Assembly (NCBI RefSeq): GCF_018128965.1
Contig: NZ_JAAEDH010000025.1
Coordinates: 1 to 64,000 of the forward strand
DNA: 64,000 nt
Origin: Plastoroseomonas arctica
GTDB taxonomy: Bacteria; Pseudomonadota; Alphaproteobacteria; Acetobacterales; Acetobacteraceae
Direction of reading: 5' to 3'
Position numbers and translations under genes: made by a program. How positions within the stretch are numbered: the stretch's first letter is position 1; each line of letters begins with the position of its first letter. This document shows positions 51,288 through 58,542 of the stretch, in pieces. The notes under the pieces are model-generated. The model did not search any database and had not been told where the DNA came from. It saw nothing but the letters and a program-made list of their open reading frames with translations.

Positions 51288-51977
51288 ATGCAGATCTGGC
51301 GTTGGGATGGATTCTTCGACTACCTCTTCAACGCCTATCTGCTGGAAGGGGCGCTGATCTCGGTCGGCGTCACGATCGCCTCGCTGTTTTGCGGGCTGGT
51401 GCTGGGCGTGGCCATCGCGCTGCTGCGGCTGTCGGGCAAGCGGCCGCTGGTGTGGTTCGCGGTGTTCTACTGCTGGATTTTCCGGGGCACGCCGCTGCTG
51501 GTGCAGCTGCTGCTCATCTACACCGGCCTGCCGCTGTTCGGCCTGCGCTTCTCGGTTTGGGAAGCCGCCCTCATCGGCATTTCGCTCAATGAGGGCGCGT
51601 ACCTGTCGGAGATCGTGCGCGCCGGCATCCTCTCGGTCCACAAGGGCCAGCGGGAGGCGGCGACCGCGCTCGGCCTGCACAAGGTGCAGGTGTTCCGCCT
51701 GGTGGTCTGGCCGCAGGCGATGCGCGTGGTGATCCCGCCGCTCGGCAACTCGGTAAACGGGCTGCTCAAGACGACGTCGGTGGCGTCCGTCATCAGCCTC
51801 GACGAGCTGCTGCGGCGGACGCAGATCCTGATCCAGGAGCGGTTCCTGGTGCTGGAGCTGTTTGCCGTCGCGGCGCTCTACTACCTGGTGCTGACCACCC
51901 TGTGGGAGGTGGTGCAGCGGCGGCTGGAAAAACGCTACGGCCGGGGCTATGGCCAGGAAAGCGCCGACCGGCGATAG
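51288..51977 (+). CDS. Amino-acid ABC importer permease
   Basis: A 229-residue HisM/GlnP-type permease with five or six spans. 'FYCWIFRGTPLLVQLLLIYT' (about 63-82) carries the R-G-T-P signature and 'NEGAYLSEIVRAGILSVHKG' (about 100-120) the EAA loop that contacts the ATPase. No ATPase gene is nearby; the next gene is a dihydropyrimidinase. The importer must therefore borrow an ATPase coded elsewhere, or share one. Confidence 0.92.
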   Translation: MQIWRWDGFFDYLFNAYLLEGALISVGVTIASLFCGLVLGVAIALLRLSGKRPLVWFAVFYCWIFRGTPLLVQLLLIYTGLPLFGLRFSVWEAALIGISLNEGAYLSEIVRAGILSVHKGQREAATALGLHKVQVFRLVVWPQAMRVVIPPLGNSVNGLLKTTSVASVISLDELLRRTQILIQERFLVLELFAVAALYYLVLTTLWEVVQRRLEKRYGRGYGQESADRR

Positions 51978-51988
51978 GAGACAGAGTG

Positions 51989-53437
51989 ATGGCCCAGTAC
52001 GACCTCGCGATACGCGGCGGCACGGTGGCGAGTGCCTTCGGCGTGATCCGCTGCGACATCGGCGTGAAGGATGGCCGTGTGGCCGCGCTGGCCGAAGCGA
52101 TCAACGACGCGACCACCATTGTGGATGCCTCCGGCCTGCTGGTGCTGCCCGGCGGCGTGGACAGCCACTGCCATATCGAACAGCCCGAGGCGAATGGCAG
52201 CGTCCACGAAGAGAGTTTCATCAGTGCCTCAACCAGCGCCTTCGCCGGCGGCACGACATCGGTCGTCTGCTTCACCCAGCAGTTCAAGGGCGGCGGCGTG
52301 CTGGACATGCACCGCGCCTATCGCGCGCGCGCCGCGACCGGGATGCTGGACGTGGCGCTGCACCAGATCATTTCCGATCCCACTGATGTGGTGATGAATG
52401 ACGAGGTGCCGCAACTGGTCGCGGACGGCGTGCGCAGCCTCAAGGTCTTCCTCACCTATGAGCCGCTGCATCTGAACGACGAGCAATACCTCCGCGTACT
52501 CGCCACCGCGCGCCGGCATGGTTGTCTGGTCACCGTGCATTGCGAGAATTACGACGCGATCAACTGGCGCGCCCAGGCGCTGCTCGCGGCCGGCATGACG
52601 GCGCCGAAGTACCACGCCTGGTCGCGCCCGCCGGTGGTGGAGCGCGAGGCGACGCACCGCGCCATCGCGCTGGCCGAGATGGTGGACCAGCCGATCCAGG
52701 TCTTCCACGTCAGCTGCGCCGAGGCGGCGGAGGAAATCGCCCGCGCCCAGGCGCGCGGCGTGAAGGTGTGGGGCGAGACCTGTCCGCAGTACTTCGCCCT
52801 CACCGCGGAGGACATGGCGCGCCCGGGCTTCGAGGGCGCGAAGTTCATGTGCAGCCCCGCCCCGCGCGACACGGCGGAGCATGCGCGCGTGTGGGGGATG
52901 ATCCAGCGCGGCACGCTGGACGTCATCTCCTCCGACCATTGCGGCTATTCCTATGGGGGCTCGCTCGGCAAGAAGCAGAATGGCGATGGCGCGAACTTCG
53001 ACGTGGTGCCCAACGGCATCCCCGGCCTCGCCGCGCGGCTGCCGCTGCTGTTCAGCGAAGGCGTGTCCAAGGGCCGCATCGGCATCGAGGAATTCGTCCG
53101 CCTGTCCAGCACCAACGCCGCGAAGCTGATGGGGCTGTATCCGAAGAAGGGCGCCATCGCGCCGGGGTCGGATGCCGACATCGTGCTGTGGGATGCGGGC
53201 AAGCGCGTGACGCTGACCAACGCGCTGATGCAGCACGCCATCGACTACACGCCCTATGAGGGCACCGAGGTCACGGGCTGGCCGGTCGTGACATTCCGCC
53301 GCGGCGTGATGGTGATGCGCGACGGCGTGGTGCAGGCGGAGCCGGGCACCGGCCAGTACCTGCCACGCGCGCCCTACCCGATGGTCGCGCCCCGCGGCGT
53401 GCTTGCGAACGGGTTCGACGCCGCACCCGTCTTGTAG
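51989..53437 (+). CDS. Dihydropyrimidinase/hydantoinase family amidohydrolase
   Basis: A 482-residue cyclic amidohydrolase. 'VLPGGVDSHCHIEQPEANGS' gives the first metal His pair, the carboxylated Lys is in 'VRSLKVFLTYEPLHLN', further His ligands are in 'GCLVTVHCENYDAI' and 'IQVFHVSCAEAAEEI', and the Asp is in 'LDVISSDHCGYSY'. It should open dihydropyrimidine, hydantoin or a related ring. AGGAG precedes the ATG by 9 bases. The operon with an importer suggests it acts on the imported compound or on a product of it. Confidence 0.93.
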   Translation: MAQYDLAIRGGTVASAFGVIRCDIGVKDGRVAALAEAINDATTIVDASGLLVLPGGVDSHCHIEQPEANGSVHEESFISASTSAFAGGTTSVVCFTQQFKGGGVLDMHRAYRARAATGMLDVALHQIISDPTDVVMNDEVPQLVADGVRSLKVFLTYEPLHLNDEQYLRVLATARRHGCLVTVHCENYDAINWRAQALLAAGMTAPKYHAWSRPPVVEREATHRAIALAEMVDQPIQVFHVSCAEAAEEIARAQARGVKVWGETCPQYFALTAEDMARPGFEGAKFMCSPAPRDTAEHARVWGMIQRGTLDVISSDHCGYSYGGSLGKKQNGDGANFDVVPNGIPGLAARLPLLFSEGVSKGRIGIEEFVRLSSTNAAKLMGLYPKKGAIAPGSDADIVLWDAGKRVTLTNALMQHAIDYTPYEGTEVTGWPVVTFRRGVMVMRDGVVQAEPGTGQYLPRAPYPMVAPRGVLANGFDAAPVL

Positions 53438-53482
53438 CCCCGACGCGGCGCGCTAGACTCTACCCAACCGGGAGAGAACACC

Positions 53483-54448
53483 ATGCCGACACGCCGCGCC
53501 CTCAGCCTCGCGCTGCCTGCGCTTCTCGCCGCGCGTGGGGCGAGGGCACAGGCCTTCCCCGACCGTCCCGTGCGCGTCATCGTCGGCTTCACCCCGGGCG
53601 GCGCCACGGATGGCGCCATGCGCGCCGTGGCACCGCGCTGGGGCGAGCTGCTGGGTCAGGCGGTGGTGATCGAGAATCGCGGCGGCGCCGGCGGCAACAT
53701 CGCGACCGAGATCGTCGTCCGCGCGCCGGCCGACGGGACCACCTTGCTGCTCGGCACCGTGGGCCCTTTGGTGATCAACCCCGTCGCGGGAAACCTGCCC
53801 TTCGATCCCATGGCGGAGCTGGTGCCGGTGGGACCGCTGGCCTTCCAGACCGGCGTGCTCGTGGTGCCGGTGGACCGGCCCTGGCGCAACGTGGCGGAGC
53901 TGCTGGCCGAGGCGCGGCGCCGGCCTGGCGCGCTCAACTGGGGCTATTCGGGCATCGGCACCTCGGGCCATCTCGCCGGGCTGCTGATGGACTCCATGGC
54001 GGCCATCACCACGGTGGGCGTGGCCTATCGCGGCGGCGGGCCGCTTATGAGCGACCTGGTGGCTGGGCGGCTGGACTACGCCTTCTCCACCGCGCCGCCC
54101 GCCTTGCCGCAGGTGGAAGGCGGCAAGCTGCGCGCACTCGCCATCCCTGCTCTGACGCGCGCCTTCTACCTGCCGGAGGTGCCGACAGTGGCCGAGGCCG
54201 GGCTGCCGGAATTCGACACCGGGCACATCTACGGAATCCTCGCACCACGGGCGACGCCGACGGCGGTGGTCGCGCGGCTGGCGGAGACGCTGCGCGCGGC
54301 GCTGGGCGATGCCGCGACGGGTGCCGCGCTGCGTCGCCAGGGGCTGGACCCATCCCCGGGCGGGCCGGAGGATTACGCGAACGCGATCCGCGCCGACCAG
54401 GCGCGCTTCGTGCCGCTGGTGCGCAGCGCGGGGATCCGGGTGGAGTAG
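53483..54448 (+). CDS. Bug/TctC-family periplasmic receptor 3
   Basis: A 321-residue secreted receptor with a signal peptide (about 1-23, cleaved after RAQA). Marks are 'RVIVGFTPGGATDGAMRAVA', 'AVVIENRGGAGGNIATEIVV', 'GALNWGYSGIGTSGHLAGLL' and 'TTVGVAYRGGGPLMSDLVAG'. GGGAGAGAACACC precedes the ATG. It may be transcribed with the dihydropyrimidinase upstream (45 bases away). The large dispersed repeat B lies just beyond the stop. Confidence 0.9.
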   Translation: MPTRRALSLALPALLAARGARAQAFPDRPVRVIVGFTPGGATDGAMRAVAPRWGELLGQAVVIENRGGAGGNIATEIVVRAPADGTTLLLGTVGPLVINPVAGNLPFDPMAELVPVGPLAFQTGVLVVPVDRPWRNVAELLAEARRRPGALNWGYSGIGTSGHLAGLLMDSMAAITTVGVAYRGGGPLMSDLVAGRLDYAFSTAPPALPQVEGGKLRALAIPALTRAFYLPEVPTVAEAGLPEFDTGHIYGILAPRATPTAVVARLAETLRAALGDAATGAALRRQGLDPSPGGPEDYANAIRADQARFVPLVRSAGIRVE

Positions 54449-54480
54449 GCGGACTGCCTTAATCGCCAAGCCTCCGCCGG

Positions 54481-54705
54481 CCGCGCGCCCGGTACGCGCC
54501 TTCGGCGCCCTTGAGCCGGCCCCATGACCGGCGAAAAGGCCGTGATCGAAGCAAGCCGAGCAGTGCACTCCGCCTCCATTCTTCGACCCCTGGCCCTTGT
54601 TCCGGCCGGCGGGTGCGGGTCAATAGGCGCGCAGCGCCGGGCGAAGTCCGCTCGCTCTTGATGCGCATCCGACGGACGGGCCCAGCATCATGGGGCGACG
54701 AAGGG
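54481..54705. repeat. Large dispersed inverted-repeat element, copy B
   Basis: This stretch aligns along most of its length with 11333-11562: for example the GTGATCGA and TTCCGGCCGGCGGG segments, and 36 identical bases at the right end (54670-54705). The left arm has diverged more than in copy A. It lies between convergent stops of a Bug receptor and an MFS gene. On the minus strand both copies keep an open frame reading SSPHDAGPVRR, which may be chance in GC-rich DNA or a remnant of a gene. Confidence 0.75.
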
Positions 54706-54711
54706 CAGGGC

Positions 54712-55896
54712 TCACCTGTACTGCTGCGCCCGCCACGCGATCGCCGCCCCCGCCAGCGGCAACGCGGCCAGCAACGCGAAAGCCATCGCATAGGACCCTA
54801 CGCCCCAGAAGATCAGCGCGAAGAGCGTGGGCCCCGTCACCACGCCCGCGAAGGTGACGGACAGCACCGCCCCCGTCGCGTGCCCGGCCGCCCCGGGCGG
54901 CGCCAGGCGAGACGCCTCCGCAAGCGCCACCCCGTTCCATCCGGCGGCACAGAAGCCCAGCAGACACAGCACCACCACGAGTGCGGCCGGCGGCCAGCCG
55001 ATCGCGAAGGGCAGCGGCAGCGAGCATGCCGCCGCCATCACGCCGAGCACCATCAGCACGAAGAAGCCCGACGCGGTACGATCCGCCAGCCAGGCCCAGG
55101 CCAGGCGCCCCACCGCGCCGGCGATCTGCAGCGCCGCCGCCACCGCGCCGGCCGCCACCGGCGACCAGGAAAACTCCTGGACCAGCATGGTGACCGCATA
55201 GGCGCCAAGCGAGAGCTGTGCGGCGGAGAACATCGCCCCGATCACCGCAATGGAGAGCAGCGCCGGCCGCCCGCGCAGCAGCTTCAGCCCGCCGCCCGCC
55301 CCGCGCAGCGGCAGCCCGGCGTCGCGCGCCCCGTCCCAGGCGCCGCGAAACACGCCAAGCCCCAGCGCCGCGCCCGCCACCACCAGCGCCACGCACAGCG
55401 CCGCGCCCTGCCACCCCACCGCCAGCGCCAGCGCCGGCAGCGCGAGTCCGGCGAGCGCCGCGCCGAGCGGCACGCCCATCTGCTTCACCCCAAACACCAG
55501 GTTGCGGCGCGCGGGCGGCGCGAGGCGGCTCAGCACCGTCGAGGCCGCCGGGTTGGTCAGCCCGTAGCTCGCCCCGATCAGCGCCGAACCCAGGGCCGCC
55601 GACCACAACGTGCCCGCCGCGATCAGCGCCGCGCCGAGCGCGGTACCCGCCATCGCCACCTGGCTGCCGCGTGCCGGCCCATACCGTCCGATCACGCCGC
55701 CGGCGATGGAGGAGACGCAGGCCGCCGCGATGTAGATCACCGCCACCTGGTGCCCGATCCAATGCGGCGGGGCGCCGAGCGCGGGCAGCGCGAAGGGTGC
55801 CAACACCGGCAGGATGAACACCCCGCAGGTCGCGAGCGCCTGCGCGGCCGTCGTCGCGGTGAGCGCCGCGGCGAGGCCCGATACCACCAAAGCCAT
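54712..55896 (-). CDS. Major facilitator superfamily transporter
   Basis: A 394-residue membrane protein with about twelve predicted spans. 'GGVIGRYGPARGSQVAMAGT' is the loop 2-3 signature (G-x3-D/G-R-x-G-x-R), and the matching 'GRLAWAWLADRTASGFFVLM' region lies after span 6. No substrate-specific motif is recognised. The gene is divergent from nothing close; the Bug receptor on the same strand is 28 bases upstream, so they may be co-transcribed. Confidence 0.88.
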   Translation of the reverse strand: MALVVSGLAAALTATTAAQALATCGVFILPVLAPFALPALGAPPHWIGHQVAVIYIAAACVSSIAGGVIGRYGPARGSQVAMAGTALGAALIAAGTLWSAALGSALIGASYGLTNPAASTVLSRLAPPARRNLVFGVKQMGVPLGAALAGLALPALALAVGWQGAALCVALVVAGAALGLGVFRGAWDGARDAGLPLRGAGGGLKLLRGRPALLSIAVIGAMFSAAQLSLGAYAVTMLVQEFSWSPVAAGAVAAALQIAGAVGRLAWAWLADRTASGFFVLMVLGVMAAACSLPLPFAIGWPPAALVVVLCLLGFCAAGWNGVALAEASRLAPPGAAGHATGAVLSVTFAGVVTGPTLFALIFWGVGSYAMAFALLAALPLAGAAIAWRAQQYR

Positions 55897-55924
55897 GCCT
55901 GATCCCCGGATGCGGCGGACTGCG

Positions 55925-56899
55925 CTACTCCACGCGCGCGCCCGAGGCGCGTATCAGCGGCGCGAAGCGGGCCGCATCCGCCGCACGGAACGCCGCCAGC
56001 TCCTCGGGCCCGATCGGCCAGGGGGTGGCGCCATTCTCGATGTAGCGCTCGGTCACCTTGCGCGTCTCCACCGCCTGCTTCGTCAGTGAGGCGATGCGGT
56101 TCACCAGCGCCGGCGCCATGCCCGCCGGCCCCAGCACGCCACCCCAGGAGGTGATCTCGAATCCGGGCAGGAATTCCGCCATCGCCGGCACCTCGGGCGC
56201 CTGCGGGCTGCGCTGCGCGCCGGTGACCGCCAGTGCGCGGAGCGTGCCGCCGCGATGCGCCGCCAGCGCCTGGGGGATGTTGTCGAAGATCATGTGCACG
56301 CGGCCCGCGAGCAGGTCGATATGCGCCGGCGCCGCGCCTCGATAGGGCACATGGATGATGTCGACGCCGGCCATCTGCTTGAACATCTCGCCCGACAGAT
56401 GCACCGAGGTGCCGGACCCGGAACTGGCAAAACTGTACCGCCCAGGATTGGCCTTGAGCAGCGCGATGAGCTCCGGAATGCTGCGCGCCGCGACGTCATT
56501 GTGCACGACCAGCATGTTCGGCAGCTGCCACAGCCCGCCGAGATAGGAGAAGTCGCGCGTTACATCGAAGGGCAGGCTGGAATACAGCGTCGGCGAGATC
56601 GCGAGCGAGGACACGCTGGCAAGCCCGATGACGGATCCATCATTGCGAGACTGCGCGATGGCGTGGGTGCCGACGTTGCCGCCCGAGCCGGAGCGGTTCT
56701 CGACGATGAACTGCTGGTTCGTGATGTCGGCCATCTTCGCGCACCAGATGCGCGAGAGGATGTCGGTGCCACCACCTGGCGGGAACAACCCGATGAAGCG
56801 CACCGGAGCGCTCGGCCACGGCGCCGCCTGCGCGTGCGCTGCCAAGGGCAGCAGCGCCGCACTCGCCAAGGCCGCGCGCCGCGTGATCAATCCCGCCAT
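55925..56899 (-). CDS. Bug/TctC-family periplasmic receptor 4
   Basis: A 324-residue receptor with a signal peptide ending 'LAAHAQAAPWPSAP'. Family marks are 'RFIGLFPPGGGTDILSRIW', 'QFIVENRSGSGGNVGTHAIA', 'GRYSFASSGSGTSVHLSGEM' and 'DIIHVPYRGAAPAHIDLLAG'. The ATG at 56899 follows GGGGGCGGATGG. It is sandwiched between an MFS transporter and a creatininase-family gene on the same strand; the three may handle the same compound. Confidence 0.9.
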   Translation of the reverse strand: MAGLITRRAALASAALLPLAAHAQAAPWPSAPVRFIGLFPPGGGTDILSRIWCAKMADITNQQFIVENRSGSGGNVGTHAIAQSRNDGSVIGLASVSSLAISPTLYSSLPFDVTRDFSYLGGLWQLPNMLVVHNDVAARSIPELIALLKANPGRYSFASSGSGTSVHLSGEMFKQMAGVDIIHVPYRGAAPAHIDLLAGRVHMIFDNIPQALAAHRGGTLRALAVTGAQRSPQAPEVPAMAEFLPGFEITSWGGVLGPAGMAPALVNRIASLTKQAVETRKVTERYIENGATPWPIGPEELAAFRAADAARFAPLIRASGARVE

Positions 56900-56982
56900 C
56901 CATCCGCCCCCCTGCTCCGGCTTGGCCGCCGGTTGCGCGGGGAGTGTGACGGCAAGCCGGCCGGCGGGGTCAAGCCGAAACG

Positions 56983-57777
56983 CTACAGCTGCGCTTGCGC
57001 CCGCCCGGGCATCCACACGGGGTCCGGCGCGGTCCAGTTCACCGGGTCGCGCATCGCGCGCGCCAGGCCCTCGGAGATCACGGCAGCCAGGCGCGCACCC
57101 TTCTCAGCCGTCGCCGCTTCGGGGTTGCCGCGCACGCCTGTCACCGGCGCGCGTTCCGCGAAGGACCAGAAGCGTGTCACGTCCGGATTGCCGAGATTGC
57201 CGCCCTGCGAGCCCGCGCCTGCCAGCTTGTCCATGCGCACCTGGGTTGGGTCGAGGTGCATCCAAAGCGCGGTCTCCGCCTCGCAGGCGTGTTGCACGGC
57301 GGGCTGCGTTTCGAGAATGGCCGCGATCTCCTCCGCCGCTACGCGCGGCAGCGATGTGGTCGCGACCGGGATGCCGAATTCATGTGCCAGCTCGCGCGAT
57401 GCCACCGCGAGGGGTTCGATATTGCCGCCATGGCTGTTCACCAGGAACAACCGCTTGAAGCCGCACGCCATGATCGAGCGCACCACGCAGCGCAGCACGC
57501 CCGCGAAGGTCGCATAGTCCAGGCTGATCGTGCCGCCGAAGGGGAAGTGATGCTCGGACAGACCGAGCCACATCGCCGGCAGGACCACCGCCGGCACGTC
57601 TTCCGCGATCTCCGCCGCGCGTACCGACATCGCATGGCCCAGCGCGCTGTCGGTCCAGACCGGCAGATGCGGGCCGTGCTGCTCCAGGCTCGCGACCGGC
57701 AGCACCACCAGCGCGTTGCGCGCGGCGAGCGCCTTCAGTTCAGGCGCCGTCAGACGCTCCCAGCGGACCTCGCTCAT
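56983..57777 (-). CDS. Creatininase-family amidohydrolase
   Basis: A 264-residue enzyme. 'LPVASLEQHGPHLPVWTDS' gives the Glu and His metal ligands, 'FLVNSHGGNIEPLAVA' the H-G-G-N motif, and 'HACEAETALWMHLDP' the last Glu. Members hydrolyse creatinine or similar cyclic amides, or act in cofactor synthesis. The start overlaps the stop of the AhpD-like gene by ATGA. Substrate unknown; the nearby Bug receptor and MFS gene suggest catabolism. Confidence 0.88.
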   Translation of the reverse strand: MSEVRWERLTAPELKALAARNALVVLPVASLEQHGPHLPVWTDSALGHAMSVRAAEIAEDVPAVVLPAMWLGLSEHHFPFGGTISLDYATFAGVLRCVVRSIMACGFKRLFLVNSHGGNIEPLAVASRELAHEFGIPVATTSLPRVAAEEIAAILETQPAVQHACEAETALWMHLDPTQVRMDKLAGAGSQGGNLGNPDVTRFWSFAERAPVTGVRGNPEAATAEKGARLAAVISEGLARAMRDPVNWTAPDPVWMPGRAQAQL

Positions 57778-58343
57778 GCCTGTCTCCCCATGGAATAGAA
57801 TTCGTCGTTCGGCCGCAGGCTGGTCACGTTGGCCAGCCGATTGGACATGCCGAAGAAGGCTGCGATGGCGGCGATGTCCCAGATTTCATCGTCACTGAAC
57901 CCTGCCTCGCGCAGCGCGGCGTGATCCGCATCGCTCGTCTCGTTCGCGGCATGCGTCACCTTCATCGCGAAGCCGAGCATGGCACGCTCACGCGCAGTTA
58001 TGTCCGCCTTGCGCCAGTTGGACGCAACCTGCTCCGCGATCAGCGGATTCTTCGCACGAATGCGCAGGATCGCCCCATGAGCGATCACGCAATACTGGCA
58101 CTGGTTGGCCGCCGAGACCGCGACCACGATCATCTCGCGCTCGGCCTTTGTGAGACCCTCGCGCTTGTCCATCAGCGTGTCGTGATAGGCCATGAAGGCG
58201 CGGAATTCCTCCGGCCGATGCGCGAGCATGAGGAAGACGTTGGGAATGAAGCCGGATTTCTCCTGCACGGTTTCGATGCGGGCGCGGATGTCGGGCGGCA
58301 TGTCGAAGAGAGCTGGGATGGGCGTGCGGGCGATGGGGTGCAT
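57774..58343 (-). CDS. AhpD-like/carboxymuconolactone decarboxylase-fold protein
   Basis: A 189-residue helical protein. The redox motif 'SAANQCQYCVIAHGAILRI' contains C-x2-C-x3-H (about 86-98), as in AhpD and peroxidase-related proteins. The start at 58343 has AGAGGA 8 bases upstream; the ATG at 58367 is an alternative. It is coupled to the creatininase gene by a four-base overlap. It may be a peroxide-dependent or thiol-based protective protein. Confidence 0.88.
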   Translation of the reverse strand: MHPIARTPIPALFDMPPDIRARIETVQEKSGFIPNVFLMLAHRPEEFRAFMAYHDTLMDKREGLTKAEREMIVVAVSAANQCQYCVIAHGAILRIRAKNPLIAEQVASNWRKADITARERAMLGFAMKVTHAANETSDADHAALREAGFSDDEIWDIAAIAAFFGMSNRLANVTSLRPNDEFYSMGRQA

Positions 58344-58382
58344 GAGGCGTTCCTCTTTTGCGAGCATTCTAGGACGACAGCA

Positions 58383-58425
58383 TGGGGGAATGAATTTCCC
58401 CAAACCCTTATCTTTAATTTTTATC
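58383..58425 (+). repeat. Hairpin/T-tract repeat, copy R6
   Basis: GGGGAA/TTCCCC stem (58385-58390/58396-58401), then AAACCCTTATCTTTAATTTTTATCC. It is the most divergent copy. No plus-strand gene ends here; it faces copy R7 in inverted orientation. Confidence 0.75.
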
Positions 58426-58488
58426 CATGGGACCGCTGCGCAGCCGGCACCACATCGCCGACGTTCGCACACCCCTGCCGCACGCACC

Positions 58489-58537
58489 AAAAAGCCAAAA
58501 ACAAAAGAATGGGGTCTGGGGAAATTCTTTTCCCCAG
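58489..58537 (-). terminator. Hairpin/T-tract repeat, copy R7
   Basis: Minus strand: CTGGGGAAA/TTTCCCCAG stem (58537-58529/58524-58516), then ACCCCATTCTTTTGTTTTTGGC. It begins six bases past the stop of the ABC-F gene and should end that transcript. Confidence 0.85.
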
Positions 58538-58542
58538 CCCTC

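Noticed and set aside
24121-58537. Repeated palindromes considered as a CRISPR array
   Set aside because: Copies are scattered singly or in inverted pairs over 34 kb, with no regular spacers and no cas genes.
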